A DNA stretch of 64,000 bases from assembly GCF_000002875.2 (NCBI RefSeq), contig NC_009418.2:1166273-1230272 (forward strand), in the 5' to 3' direction. The first letter of the stretch is position 1, and every line of letters starts with the position of its first letter. The translations under genes were made by a program, and so were the position numbers. A model generated the notes under the pieces. It saw only the letters and a list, made by a program, of their open reading frames with translations. It had not been told where the DNA came from and did no database searches. The stretch comes from Leishmania infantum JPCM5. Its lineage: Eukaryota > Euglenozoa > Kinetoplastea > Trypanosomatida > Trypanosomatidae. Positions 1 to 12,100 of the stretch are shown in pieces.

Positions 1-201
1 TCTCGTTCCGCTTTTCTCCTTTTAATTTTTTTTGCTTTGCTTTGGTTATCTCAGGTTCTTCCTTCACGTGTGTGCGCCGCTCTTCTCGTTTTCTGTGTTG
101 TCCCTCCCGCCGTGTCGCAAGCGCAGCGGACGTGCGTCTCTTGTTTGTTTTGACCTTTTTTTTGTCTTGCGTTCAAAGGCCTTTCAAGAACAGCGCACAC
201 G

Positions 202-1500
202 ATGAGCTCCATGCACAGCCCTGCTCACGACTCCTGCACGAGCTTGTCAACCGGAGATGACAGCCACCACTACCAGCGGCAGCAGCGGGAGGACGATGAG
301 GAGAGGTGGGACATCACGGTTTCTTTTTCTTGCGGAGGATGGTTCCAGATGTACTTCTTTGGAGCAGCCTATGCCCTCGTCGACTCTGGCGTGCTGCAGC
401 GCTGGTACTGCGAGGGCAAGCGCGTGCGCTTTACCGGTGTGAGTGCTGGCGCCCTGGCAGCCACGTGCCTTGCCTCTGGGCAGTACGACATTCTATCAGT
501 GAAGCAGTTTGCGTCGGCCGCCGCCGAAGACTATCGGAGCTCTGTATTTCATTGTTTTCGCGTAGGGAAGTACCTGACGGCTGCCATCGACAACTTTGGC
601 ACCAACTTGCGCGCCGTTGACACCGACCCCCGCATGCGTCAAGTGCTGATGAGCGGATCGCTTGAGGTCGGCGTGACGGTGCTGCCCAAGTTGAAGTCGA
701 GACTGATTAGTAGTTTCTCTAGCTACGCCGCCATCCGAGAGACGCTCCTTGCGTCATGCTGCCTGATGCCGCTGGTCGGTATGCCGTTCAAGATGGAGAG
801 CACTGGTGAATGGTGCGCCGACGGCGGCATTAGCAACTTCACGCCACGCATAGAGGAGGAGAACACCATCTCCGTTTCAGGCATGTACTTCCAGGATGCC
901 TCGGTGCGGCCACGCGTGTTTGTGCCGTCATGGTGGGCGCTGCATCCGCCGAACGCGCAGAAGTACAACAACCTTTTCTGGATGGGATACAACGACATGA
1001 TCGACTACCTTGTCTCCGTCGGGCACCTCAGCGTGGCCGATGGCAACCGCCTACTCAAACAGGAGGTCGATTTCCGCATACATGACTCCTACCTGGAGGT
1101 CGCCTTCACCTTTTTCATGGAGCTCATGATGTTGATGTACATCAGACCTGTTGTCATCATCTTTGTGTACGTTGAGCTCGCCATCTCGATGATTTGGTGG
1201 GCGGCCAAAGGCATCCTCACGTGGGACGGCGCCTCATTTCGTAACCTCTACGACGGCTTCCGAAACACCATCTCGCTCCGCACGTTGGGGCGTCTCATCT
1301 TTGGCTCCAAGATATCAAGCAACGAAGAGCGGTTATCTCGACAGAGTCGAGTGTTTCGCGTGTTCCAGCCTGTGGTGCTAGGCGGCAGCAAGAAGACCGG
1401 CCGTAAGTGCTGGGGCTCGAGTAGTGCGGTGCTGCTTGAACGCGTGCCCACGCTCTCACCCAACGCGCGCCGCGCTGCTCCCACATCTCTCAGCAAGTAA
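202..1500 (+). CDS. Patatin-like phospholipase (PNPLA/ATGL-type)
   Basis: A 432-aa protein. The nucleophile elbow GVSAG lies at residues 79-83 (Ser81), preceded by a glycine-containing oxyanion-hole stretch at ~41-55 whose shape (SFSCGGWFQMYFFG) recalls PNPLA/ATGL lipases. The catalytic-dyad Asp is in DGG at 207-209. A long hydrophobic stretch at ~300-335 probably anchors the protein in a membrane. Family knowledge: patatin enzymes hydrolyse acyl esters of phospholipids or neutral lipids through a Ser-Asp dyad. Substrate and organelle are not readable here. The first residue of the usual GxGxxG is Cys, so activity should be tested. A T-rich tract at ~146-170 is followed by AG at 177-178 and then by this ATG as the first one, which supports the start. 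All residues of the dyad are present. Confidence 0.85.
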   Translation: MSSMHSPAHDSCTSLSTGDDSHHYQRQQREDDEERWDITVSFSCGGWFQMYFFGAAYALVDSGVLQRWYCEGKRVRFTGVSAGALAATCLASGQYDILSVKQFASAAAEDYRSSVFHCFRVGKYLTAAIDNFGTNLRAVDTDPRMRQVLMSGSLEVGVTVLPKLKSRLISSFSSYAAIRETLLASCCLMPLVGMPFKMESTGEWCADGGISNFTPRIEEENTISVSGMYFQDASVRPRVFVPSWWALHPPNAQKYNNLFWMGYNDMIDYLVSVGHLSVADGNRLLKQEVDFRIHDSYLEVAFTFFMELMMLMYIRPVVIIFVYVELAISMIWWAAKGILTWDGASFRNLYDGFRNTISLRTLGRLIFGSKISSNEERLSRQSRVFRVFQPVVLGGSKKTGRKCWGSSSAVLLERVPTLSPNARRAAPTSLSK

Positions 1501-2220
1501 GGAAAAGGTGGAAGAGCAGAGGCAGCACACGTAGGCAAATCCGAAAAGGTGTCCCTCTCACTCACCTTCTCCCCGTTGGGCTATCGGCCGTTTTTTGAAG
1601 ACGAGACTAGTCATGTAGCCGCAATAAGACGCGAGAGAGGGGGTGAGCTGGCTTTGCGCGAGGCAAGACCTCGTCGGGCCAGCTTCTTTTGCGAACTCTG
1701 AGCGAAAAGAACCACACGATGTGCTCTCTTCGTCTTTCGTGTGCTTTTTAGATGACGAGAGAAAAGAAGAAACGGAGGGAAGGCTATGTGTGTGTGAGCG
1801 CATGCGTGCGGCAGGGGCGGGTGCAGGAACTCCGTGGCGCGTTGTGAAGACGTTGAACTGGCCATCTGTAAGGGCTGCCGATATGTTTTTCTCCTCCCAA
1901 GGAAGCGCACAGTGCTAACCCCCTTTTGGTTGTTCTTCCGTTCGCTTGTATAGCGCACAGCTGATCGTCTTTCGCTTTTAAAACGTTTCTGACATTCCGT
2001 CTTTTTACAGCCACCTGATGTCGAACTTTTCGCACCTTAACGGCTGCTGACTGTACTGCAGTCCTCACTTCGACTAATACCGTTTCTGCTGCTCTCTCTC
2101 TCGCTCAGTACCGTTCTAGTCTCTCGGTTATCGTGCCGGAACGCCGAAAGCAGCCATTTTTCTCGTTGTTGGGCTCGTCTTCACCTGTTTCCTCTGTTGT
2201 CGCCTTTCATCTTTGATGCC

Positions 2221-2785
2221 GATGAGCGGGGAAGGGGGACACACCGCACAGTGCCTGGTGTCTCAGCGTCCAGTGCGCCCACGCCAACGCTGTGTGTGTG
2301 TGTGGGGAGGAGCCCATCAGCACCCCTCCCCTCTCCTATCCGCTGTCAGTGCGGAGCCGCTTCTCGCCCTGGCCCTGTCAGGGGGATGCATCGCTACGGA
2401 TGCCGGCGGTGTGGGCCTGGATCGGCGCAGGCGCTGGAGCGACCTGCGGCGGTGCGCGCGTTTATATCATCGATATGGTAGGCACAAGTGCCAACCTGGC
2501 TCGAGCGTGTCTCACCGGGCCGTGCCCACCTACTAGGGGGGGAGGGACCCTGAGGCGCCTCGAGTGGGGATGCGGGAGGTGGCAGCCGGCATGATGCGGG
2601 TGCGGCTGTGAGGCGACCTGCGCAGCGGGTGCTGGGTAGAGTGTGAGGCAGGGGCCGCACTCACACGGCGGAGTCGGTGCATTGCCCTAACGCGTGCCTG
2701 GTAGCGCGTGGCACAGAGAGATGGACCTGTGACGGGCCTGGCAGAGTGGGGTTGTGACCTGCTGTTGTACTTCAGAGAATGAACA
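2221..2785. repeat. ~560-bp interspersed repeat, copy 1 (probable SIDER-type retroposon)
   Basis: Nearly identical to 6280-6840 and 11914-12460 over most of its length, in the same orientation and in a non-coding position. It starts at GATGAGCGGGGAAGGGGGAC and ends near CAGAGAATGAACA. The last ~35 nt before the end differ from the other copies. Length, intergenic position and the presence of both fresh and decayed copies fit Leishmania SIDER2, which in 3' UTRs promotes mRNA turnover; the family assignment is inference. Confidence 0.7.
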
Positions 2786-3782
2786 AGCTCACAAATAGAA
2801 GTGATCTTTTCCTAAGGTCGTCTTTCTTTGCGTTCTGTGGGTATTCTACTTGGCGGATGATGAGGTTGCCGCAGATGTGTTGCGCCTTTTTGTGTCTGTG
2901 TGTGTGTCCATGTTTTTTTTTTCCAACTCCTGTTTTGTGTTTGGGTTTTGTTTATCTTGCCTGTTTCGTCTCTGTGCGCGGAGTGCGGTCATCGTGGATG
3001 CGTCGTGGTCAATGCGCGTCCTTCTTGCGTTTCCCCCTCTTTCTTCTTGGGGACTCATCTGTTTTCATCCGCCACCCAGCGCCTCGTAAGTGTCTTTGCG
3101 TTCCTGTGCTCGCGGGTGCCTTTTTTCGACTTGCTCTTCTTTGTTGTTAAGTTTCACGCGTGCTACTCCTTCGTTTTGGGGTGCTGTGGGGCTTCTTTTT
3201 TTTTGTCAGCGCTAGTCTTCTCAGTACGCTCTACATCCGTGGCTCACCCTTCATTTGCCTCCATGTTCATGAACTCTCTTACCTCCCGACCGGTGTGTGA
3301 TTGCTGGTATCGACACGAGGTGAGGACTCGCTATGTCCGCGTTGTCCTGTCTTATAACCCAGAGGGGCATCTTCCTCTTGATTATGCTCTTCATTCTCCT
3401 TTTGTGGCTAAAGTTTCCCTTTTTTGTTTTTTTTTTGCGGTTGTGTTTTTGCTGTTGTTGCTATTGTTGTTCCTCCTTTGCTTCGCGGCACGTAGCTCCA
3501 CACGTTGGCCGCTACCGGAACTTCTCCCATAAGTATCTAAATTTTTCTTTTTTTTTTCATTGTGTGCGTGTGCGTCTTCGATTGGACCCGTGATCAAGGC
3601 CTCTTCTCCCTTTTTTTCTGCTTTCGCCCTGTTGTGGCTCCACTCTTGCCCTTCTCGTGTTTGCATGTGCGTTGTTTGTCCAAAGCTGCCCATACGTATG
3701 ATTGTGCACGCACTCCTCCTCCTATGATGTACGCGCCGTCAGTGTGCGTTGTAGCGCATTATCCTCATGGCGCGTGCACATC

Positions 3783-3816
<34 letters not shown>
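3783..3816. repeat. TA/TG compound microsatellite
   Basis: About nine TA units followed directly by about eight TG units. Confidence 0.8.
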
Positions 3817-6279
3817 ATTGTATAAGAATTAACTGCACGTGTTCTCCTCCTTTTTTAGTGTCAAAGCCGCCTTCGCGGTGAGGATGGGGGGCCACGTCCT
3901 TCGCTGCGGTACACATGTGACTCCTCTTATGCTATTTTCCGTCAGTACTTTCATAACTGCCCTTGCTGCAGGAGACAAACGTGCGCAGCGGCTGCGGCAG
4001 GTACCTGGAAGCGGCTAGGACAGGCAATGTGAGGGCACAAACTTGACGAAGTACAATGAATGCGCACGATCACCGTAGAAGCCCTCCCCTCCACTCTCCT
4101 TTCCAATATGTCGTGCAAGATACATCGGATAGAAATGTGTGTGTTGGTATAAGGATGCCTCACATTTTCGTTTTTCTTCGTGTCTTCCCCTACTTTCTCT
4201 ACGTGTGTACCCTTCAAACCTTCCTCTTTTTCTCGCCATCCTAGACAAAAAAAACACCGAAAACGCGCAAAACACTCCCTACAACCCCCACCCCCTGCAC
4301 TCACCGTCCCCTCCCCTCCCCCTTTTTCGTTTCACCTCTGCGACCCTCTGTCTCTCTCTCTGTTTCTATCGTTTCTCCGTTTTATTATTTCGATGTGCTT
4401 TTTTTTTGGTTTGGTGCTGCGTTTTCTTCGTTCTTCTTTCTCACGCCGTTCGGGTGGTAGCCGTGACTCTCCTCTGCCGCACGTGGTGGTCGCTTCCTCT
4501 TTCGCTTCTTTTTTGTGACCACCGAGAAACTACCCTGGTCTTTTTCCTGCCCTTTCTTTGCGGCTTTAGCGAGCCTGAGTCACGTGTGTGCTGCTGTGGA
4601 TGCTGCTGTGGATGCTACTGTGTGCACGACGGAGGGAATGCATTCACTCATCGCCCAGCGATGAGGCCTAACTCCAAACTTGCAACGCAAGCACACACAC
4701 ACACACAGTGAGAGAGATGCCCCTCTGATGATTCCTCTTTGTTTCTCTTTCGACGCCCTTCTTTTGTTGTTGTTCGCGCCTTCATCTCTCCATCTGTGAT
4801 TTTCTGCGTGCCGTCCACCCTACCCACCACTCTTTCTCATATTCATGCTTCGCGTGTTCTTTTCCGTCCCCCTAGTTAGCGCGTTTGTATGCCGATGGTG
4901 TGCCGGTCTCTCGGTCATACCGTCCATGCATTGCTTGCCTCTCCGTTCGTTTCTGTCTGCCCTCGTGCCGCACACCCGATCTGTTTTCTCTGTGCGGAAG
5001 AAGCCTCTCGGTTAGACAACAAAGATCTCACCTCACCAGCACTTGTTGTGCCGAGAGAGGGGAATCGAATGGAATCGGTAGGGGTCGAGCTATAATGCAC
5101 AGCTATCTAGCGCAGCTGACGAGTGCATATGATTATCAGTGGAGGGAGACGGAGGGTCTATCTTCTGCTCGGCATCCCAGCTTTTACTCCCCCCCTCTTT
5201 TCATTGGCACCCATCTTTCGTTTCACATTTTTCACGATTTATTTACGCGAGTCTTTTTCTTCTTTTTTCTCCCTTCTGCGCCTCCATCTCACGAGGTGTG
5301 TTGTATGAGCAGCAAGTTTGCTCTGAGGCCCTACATCACTCTCTCCCCTCCACCCCGTATCTCTCCTCAACTGTCTCGAGCTCTGTCCACACTATGTCTC
5401 TTGCATCACGTTCACAGGGTCCCATCCTCTATGTACTGCGAGTGGGGGGGGGGCGCTGTGCGCATGTATGATTGTGAAGAAGGTGGTCGTTTACTGTGAC
5501 GTAATGCATGCGCGGGTGTCAGTGACCGCCTGCGTGTATGTAAATGTACGCGATTGGTTCGTGCACAAATGTAGGCTGAACCGCCAGACTCGCCTCGCCC
5601 GCACATTGTGAGATCAGCATGGCACATTACTTTCAGACAGCGGATCCACAAGAGCATCGTTCAAACGTTTGTATTCTTGCTTACAGTGGCCTTGCACTGT
5701 ACACGATCCATGTACGCACGTACCAGCAGCAGCTCGCATATGGCCAAATGGGAACCAGAGCACACAACCATGGCCGCCGATGCGCGCAGTCTCAGTTCAA
5801 CTCTAACTTATTGGGTCGTGGTGAGGACCTTTTTTCGTATACCCAAGCCGCCGCCCGACACACACGCCCTCCCTACGCTGCTATCAGCAGAACCGCGGCT
5901 GGCCGATGATGAAAAAAAAAAATGGACTGTTCTTTTAGCTGTACACGGGCAGCCGTCTCTCAGAGGGCAACTCCTACGGGAGATTACTTTCTAACGCGCG
6001 TTCTTGGTATTTGTGCCCTTCTGACGCTCTCTCTATCTAACCCTCGTGATATGCTCGTGCGTGCACATCTCATTGAAAGTAATCGACGACGATGATTCTG
6101 CCTCCTTGGTACATTCTATGTATTTTTTTTTTCGTTTTGTGTTCCAATACTGGCTTGGCCGGCGAGGATGCTCGGTTTTGTTTCTTCATTCGCCTTTTCG
6201 CCACACTGACGCGCCTCGCATGGCGCCCACCCTTTTTCTCCTTTCTTTGAGAATTGCCGCTCCCTGCCGCGTGCTCCCT

Positions 6280-6840
6280 GATGAGCGGGGAAGGGGGACA
6301 CACCGCACAGTGCCTGGTGTCTCAGCGTCCAGTGCGCCCACGCCAACGCTGTGTGTGTGTGGGGAGGAGCCAATCAGCACCCCTTCCCTCTCCTATCCGC
6401 TGTCAGTGCGGAGCCGCTTCTCGCCCTGGCCCTGTCAGGGGGATGCATCGCTACGGATGCCGGCGGTGTGGGCCTGGATCGGCGCAGGCGCTGGAGCGAC
6501 CTGCGGCGGTGCGCGCGTTTATATCATCGATATGGTAGGCACAAGTGCCAACGTGACTCGAGCGTGTCTCACCGGGCCGTGCCCACCTACTAGGGGGGGA
6601 GGGACCCTGAGGCGCCTCGAGTGGGGATGCGGGAGGTGGCAGCCGGCATGATGCGGGTGCGGCTGTGAGGCGACCTGCGCAGCGGGTGCTGGGTAGAGTG
6701 TGAGGCAGGGGCCGCACTCACACGGCGGAGTCGGTGCATTGCCCTAACGCGTGCCTGGTAGCGCGTGGCACAGAGAGATGGACCTGTGACGGGCCTGGCA
6801 GAGTGGAGTCTCACTCACGCTGTGGGGCAGAGAATGAACA
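6280..6840. repeat. ~560-bp interspersed repeat, copy 2 (probable SIDER-type retroposon)
   Basis: Copy 2 of the repeat. Compared with copy 3 I see only about six base differences over ~520 bp (for example CCAATCAGC/CCCATCAGC and CAACGTGACTCG/CAACCTGGCTCG). It lies 627 bp upstream of the 89-aa gene at 7468. Confidence 0.7.
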
Positions 6841-7467
6841 TGTTGAAATAAGTGTGTGACGTGTCACCAAGGGCCTAGTGCATCGCTCTTTCATCTACCT
6901 TCTTCCTGTGTGGATATGAGAGTATGTTGCGTTATCCACTTCTCTTTTTTTCGGACTTTGGGGCTTGGGTTGAGGCAACTCCGTCGCCCCACTTGCAGGA
7001 GACCAACGTGAAGGAAAAACAGACTGGCGGTGCAGCGCGCGACCAGTGTGAATGAAACAGAATCAAAAACTGACGCCGTGGCGACGCTCCGCTCTTTCTT
7101 AATATGGCGCACTCCTGTTGTGTTGTTACTGCTTGATCTGCGGTGACTACCGTCTTCACGGGTGCCATGGACCCAAGTGATGCCTCGAAGCGTTGAAGCA
7201 AAATGTTTCTTCCCGAGAAGTAGGGGCTTCACGTGCATCGGTGTTCTTCTCACGTGCGTGATTCGATGGGTTCTTCGACATGGTTGGTCATTTTTTCGTG
7301 GCCTCCATTGCTCACTTACCTCCTCTCTCTCTCGCCAAACGTCTCTTTTACCCCCTGTGCGTGTCGCTTCCCCGTAAAACGTGAGGGACTCGAGGGGCAG
7401 CAGCCTGCATCAGTTGAAGTCGGATCGAACTCACTAGTGCGCCTCTGCAGCTCATATTACAAGACCA

Positions 7468-7737
7468 ATGCTGCGTTTGACGCGCCGCTCGCTGGTGCAG
7501 CGCTCTCGGATGACGTTGGAGGCAAACTTCAAGAGCCATAGCGCTGCCGCCAACCCTGCCACTGACGCCTCTGTCACGGGCAAGGTGAAGGCAGAGTTGA
7601 AGAAGATGATCAAGATCCAGCTGGTGCTCATCCCTATCTGCGTAGTCTTTATGGTGTGGATGTACCCCACCCCCACAGAGGAGGATGAGCGGCGAATGCG
7701 GCTGGAGTATGAACGCAATGCTGGGTGGAAGACGTAG
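7468..7737 (+). CDS. Small single-TM protein, possibly mitochondrial
   Basis: An 89-aa protein with a basic, acid-free N-terminus (MLRLTRRSLVQRSR) that looks like a mitochondrial presequence. One hydrophobic segment follows at ~49-66 ending in MYPTPT, then a charged acidic/basic tail. This architecture is typical of small respiratory-chain or ATP-synthase accessory subunits, but I do not recognise the family, so that is inference only. Codon choice is GC-rich at third positions, unlike the T-rich flanks. A pyrimidine tract at ~7321-7375 followed by AG gives a plausible splice acceptor. It lies between two copies of the ~550-bp repeat (6280-6840 and 11914-12460). Confidence 0.7.
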   Translation: MLRLTRRSLVQRSRMTLEANFKSHSAAANPATDASVTGKVKAELKKMIKIQLVLIPICVVFMVWMYPTPTEEDERRMRLEYERNAGWKT

Positions 7738-8527
7738 TGTGGAGCTTGGCGGCTTCTCTGCTGCCTTTCGGTTCCCTGTGAGCTGACGGCGCGTTGTTTT
7801 TGTGTAAAGGCACGCGTTTATGTGTGGCTGTGCATCTTTTTTTTCCCGGCCGTGGTGTGCCCATGTCTGCCTCGCTTTCGTGGTTGTTGTTGCTTACAGA
7901 GGCAGAGTAACGGTAAACGCAAAAAAAGGAGGGCGAAGGGAAAACAAAGGGGGTGAAGAACGGCACGCGCACCCGTGTCAAAGGCCCTGCGAATGCCGAA
8001 CTCATAGAGCTCGCTATCTCTCTCTTTCTACCATATGCATCTCTTCGTGCTGCCAAAACGAAAGGAATGAAGGCGACAGCGCTGTGCGTTGTCAACCGAC
8101 TTGTGCCGATGGCCGCGTTTTGTGCGCTTCCCTTCTTTCCCACAGCAGTCACTGCGAGCGCAGAATGTCACCGGCGCGGTGGGCGAGACGCCAGCAACAA
8201 TAACAGCAACAAAAAAAATAGCACACGCGCTCGCTACCTAACTCATTGCTTCTTTCATCATGCGCTCTCGCGTGCACCTCTGCGGCATCATCATCTTCCA
8301 CGTCACTGTTGTCGTTTGGCTCCAAAGGATCGCCTACGATATCTCCCATTCAGCGTCGATAGTGAAAGCTGTAAAGACGGTGCCTATAGAGATAGGAAGA
8401 GAGCGCGGCCGACGAGAAGCCGAAGACAGCGGCTGTGCTCACGGGGCAGCGCGCACTTCGATTTAATACCTCTCTGTCCTCGCACGGCTTCTTTCTCAGG
8501 CACAGAGATTTACTTCAACTCGAGTGC
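7738..8527. other. Spacer
   Basis: Between the 89-aa gene and the thioredoxin-like gene. Short frames only; nothing supported. Confidence 0.4.
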
Positions 8528-9121
8528 ATGCGTGCAAAGAGTGCCGCCATGCTCCATCGGTCATTCGCTTCGCTCTTCCTGAAGGGCATCTTCAAAGTCA
8601 ATAAGCCCCCCGTTACGGGCTACGAGATCGCCGAGCTACCCAATGAGAAAGTGCTTCATGACTTCATGCAGTTCTACCGCACAAAGGGGGTGGTGGTCGT
8701 TCTGCACAGTGGCGCCTCGTATGCCGCAGCCGCTGCGGCCTCCTCCGGCGGGTCGCGCTCGACCCTGACGAGTGCGTCAGCCAACTCTTCTGGAAAAGCT
8801 CACTCAGCCGCGACAGCGAAGTCGGCATCGACGCCAAAGCCCAAGACGGAACTACTGCAGGACCCTCTTACTCGATCATTCATCTCTTCCATCAACGCGA
8901 TGAACTTAGGCAATCCAGAGGAAGTAAAGCTGGCCCTTGTTCCCGGGCCGCAAGCGCCGTGCTTCGTAGAGGAGCACAACGTCATCACGTACCCGACCTC
9001 GTTGCTGTTCTTGAATGGGCAATGCATTTATCGCGTCGTTGGTGCGCGGACGCGTGAGCTGTCCATCAAGTCCCTTTTCATGCTGCGCAATGGAGGGCGA
9101 AACATTTTCTCGCGCGACTAG
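8528..9121 (+). CDS. Thioredoxin-fold protein lacking a CXXC motif
   Basis: A 197-aa protein. The open frame extends upstream only to a GTG, so the first ATG (8528) is taken; ATG 8549 (residue 8, MLHRSFASLF) is an alternative that would give a cleaner mitochondrial presequence. Residues 52-62 (TKGVVVVLHSG) match the thioredoxin beta strand before the active site, and ~150-173 (NVITYPTSLLFLNGQCIYRV) match the strand holding the cis-proline and the following 'FxNG' turn. Where CGPC would be expected there is an Ala/Ser-rich insertion (~63-105). The protein is therefore unlikely to be a disulfide reductase and may be a structural or mitoribosome-type thioredoxin-like protein (inference). No close named relative is recognised. 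Confidence 0.7.
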   Translation: MRAKSAAMLHRSFASLFLKGIFKVNKPPVTGYEIAELPNEKVLHDFMQFYRTKGVVVVLHSGASYAAAAAASSGGSRSTLTSASANSSGKAHSAATAKSASTPKPKTELLQDPLTRSFISSINAMNLGNPEEVKLALVPGPQAPCFVEEHNVITYPTSLLFLNGQCIYRVVGARTRELSIKSLFMLRNGGRNIFSRD

Positions 9122-12100
9122 GTCCATTTAGTGTGCACTTGTGCTACAGAGCATGTGAGGACTGCCTTTGCATGTGGTAACGAAGTCACGCGGCGCTCAC
9201 GCAGGGTGGTGACGCGAAACATACCTGCATGGGTTATATGCGACGGTTGAGCGGTGCCGGTATTGTTTATCCCGTCGTTTAGGGAGGCACACTCTTTCCT
9301 ACTACCTCCTTTGCCCTACCGAGACGGGTTTGGTGGACCGCTCGTATGGCGGTGTTTTGCTCCTCACAGAAGGGGGCTAGTTCGGGTAAGAGTAACGTCA
9401 GTAGAGAAATGCAAGGAGCACGGCGAGTCGTGCTCTTGTTTCGTGAAGTCGACTGGTGTTCTGGAGAGCAGAGGAGAGATGCAGATTGGGCAGCGAGGGG
9501 TGTGTCTTTGTCGACGGGCATCCAACTGCGCTCTCTTGCTACGCGGAATGCAGAGGGCCCTCTGCATATACGACAGTACTGAATCCGCGAACGCTTGGTG
9601 ATCTACCCGTCCTTCCTCGCACTTACGTGCATGGCTCTCTGGTCGAAAAAGTGTTCTCCCTCGAAGCAACTGCACTTCCCTCCGTTTCCTCGTCTGGGCT
9701 CACCATGAAGGTGGCGTGTGAATACCCCTTCCTTGCCCCTCCCGGAAATTCTTTCGCTTTCTTGCAGATGCCGCGGTGAGTGGTGACTCTTCTCCCTGAG
9801 CCTACACCCCCTCTCTCCTCCTTTGCCGTCATACAACAGAGTCGTCATCTCTGTGTTAGCTAACGTCCTTTCTTGTTTCGTGAGTGTGCCGTGTCAGTGC
9901 GGCACAGCACAGGAACTCGTGGCGGCGACATGCCAAACGGGCTGCTTGTGTGTCTCCCTCGTTTGATGCACGGCGTCGGACTCGTCGCTGACATAACAGT
10001 GCTGCCTCTTTGACAGCACAGCGCGTCTTCGGCATCTCCTCGAAAGCTACTTTGACCCACCGCATGCTCGCTTCTCTTCTAACCAGGGGGGAAGAGGAGC
10101 GCGCCGCCGACATCATGGGGTTGCGTGTTCGTTTTCACTTCCACTGTCGCGGTTGCCAGGACGGATGAGGAATGCCTGTTTCGGCTGGACCGTCCGGTCT
10201 TGTCCGCGCTGCTCAACCAGGCTGGCGGGTTCTGCACGGTAGGGCTGGTCGCTGGCTACCACTACCTCATCTCCAGCGCTTGCACTTGTGGCCGGAGTCA
10301 ATGGATGAAGACCAACGCAACGCTCTTTTTTTGGTGACTCTTGACGCTGTCACGCTCTCCAGCAGTGCTCGCCGACTCAATGCGGAATTCACGCGCCTGC
10401 AGTCGCAGGGACGCGGCGCAGATGAGCAGACCCGCAAACAAGATTCGGTGGGTGGTGGCTTTGACGGCTTTTGTGAGGCGGATACTGGAGCCGCAGGCAC
10501 GCGCAGACTCTCGAGTAGCTTGTAGAGGCGCACACTGCGGCCGCCGGCCTGCCGCTGTACCCCGCTGCAGGCCAGGTGCTCCGCACCGGGTTCCAAATTC
10601 ATGAGGAGAGTCTCCATCGGATTCGAAGCGTTGGACAAGGTCACAACACCGGTGATCCTCGAATCCGCTCGAGCCCATCGCGGGATGTGTACACGGTCAC
10701 ACCTTAGCCGTCGACCCGAACGGTGTTGTAGGGTGATTCCCTGAGAACCGCGGCGGCTCATGTACGAGGCCCAATCGGCGAAGGACAGCCGCGATTGCCA
10801 CGAAGCCGTCTGAGAGGCGGCAAACTGCCCTCAGAATTCTTTCTCCCTTCAGCGTTCTCCGAGGGATGATTGTTTTCAAGCGCATCTATGGGGGAAGGCC
10901 ACCGCATCGATTCTCGGCCGATGCCGTGCCGTGTTCCGCTACAATCCTCCCCCTCCCCCGCGCACTGCAATCTGACGTACCCTACATCAATCAACTGTAC
11001 AGCTAACAATGGGCAGCGCAGCGGCGACCGCCCAGGCTGTTTCCTCTACCCTCTTTACTCACTCTCACGCTGGAAAGGCCACCGACGACATTCGAGGCAC
11101 GCGCAGATGGGCCCTGTTCACAGAAAACGAGTGAGGCATCAGCATGGATACGTACGATCAGGGTATGCGAGGTCCGGCCCTGTCGATAGCGTTTTCGTAA
11201 CGGATAAAGGCGACCCGCGAGTGTCGCGAAGACGTGGTTGAATATTTTTGCCTCTGCGCGGCGGAATGCTCAGAAGCTCACAAACCGAGCATGAGCCCTC
11301 CTCCCTGCTATGAGCATCACGTTCTTATCCTTTCCTCTCTTCTCTATCCACCCAATAACGCGGCACTGCTGTGCGCGTTTTTTGCATGCGTTGAGGTGTC
11401 GCGCACGCTACTGTTGTGCACAGCTGTCCACTCGAAGTTTTTTTTTCGCTTTTCGTTCTTTTTTTGCAGCCCTCTGCGTCTTCGGATGGAGGCTATCCAC
11501 TCTGCCGAACTCGAAGAGAGAAACGCGAACTGAACGTGACGGCTTCAGGTGCGTGTAGGTCTATCTCTCCATATGCGTCAGTGGACGTTTCAGTGCCCGT
11601 GAGCGCTATCGCTGCTTGTAATGGGTATCGACGCCTTCTGCCTTGTCGCGTGTCTCCGAAGTTTCTTCGCCCCCCCCCCCCGCCCTCTTTTTTTTCTCTC
11701 GCCAGCCTCCTGCTGCATTTGCTAAGTTTGCGTTCCACCCCAGCCTCCTGTTCTCGCCATATGGCTTCGTGGGGTTCCTTTTTGTTTCTTGCTCGTATCT
11801 CGCACCCGCTCTGTTTTGAAGCTGTGATGCCGTTCTTCCTTCGGTTATAACTATGAATTCTTCGCCTTTTTGTTCTTCCTGCTGCGGCTCGAGCGATGTC
11901 TTCATGACATGTTGAGGAGGCACACCACACAGTGCCTGGTGTCTCAGCGTCCAGTGCGCCCACGCCAACGCTGTGTGTGTGTGGGGAGGAGCCCATCAGC
12001 ACCCCTCCCCTCTCCTATCCGCTGTCAGTGCGGAGCCGCTTCTCGCCCTGGCCCTGTCAGGGGGATGCATCGCTACGGATGCCGGCGGTGTGGGCCTGGA

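Larger units (their letters stand above)
1501..7467. other. 6-kb gene-free spacer
   Basis: No convincing coding frame. It is mainly T/C-rich DNA typical of kinetoplastid untranslated regions, with repeat copies 1 and 2, a TA/TG microsatellite near 3783 and a CA run near 4692. Overlapping open frames here are poly-Leu/Ser/Phe translations of pyrimidine runs. Confidence 0.5.

Noticed and set aside
2221..2600. Open frames inside the ~550-bp repeats
   Set aside because: The same frames recur in all copies on both strands and have no domain; they are consequences of the GC-rich repeat.
2900..3532. 210-codon Phe/Leu/Cys-rich + frame
   Set aside because: Translation of T-rich untranslated DNA; composition is not protein-like.
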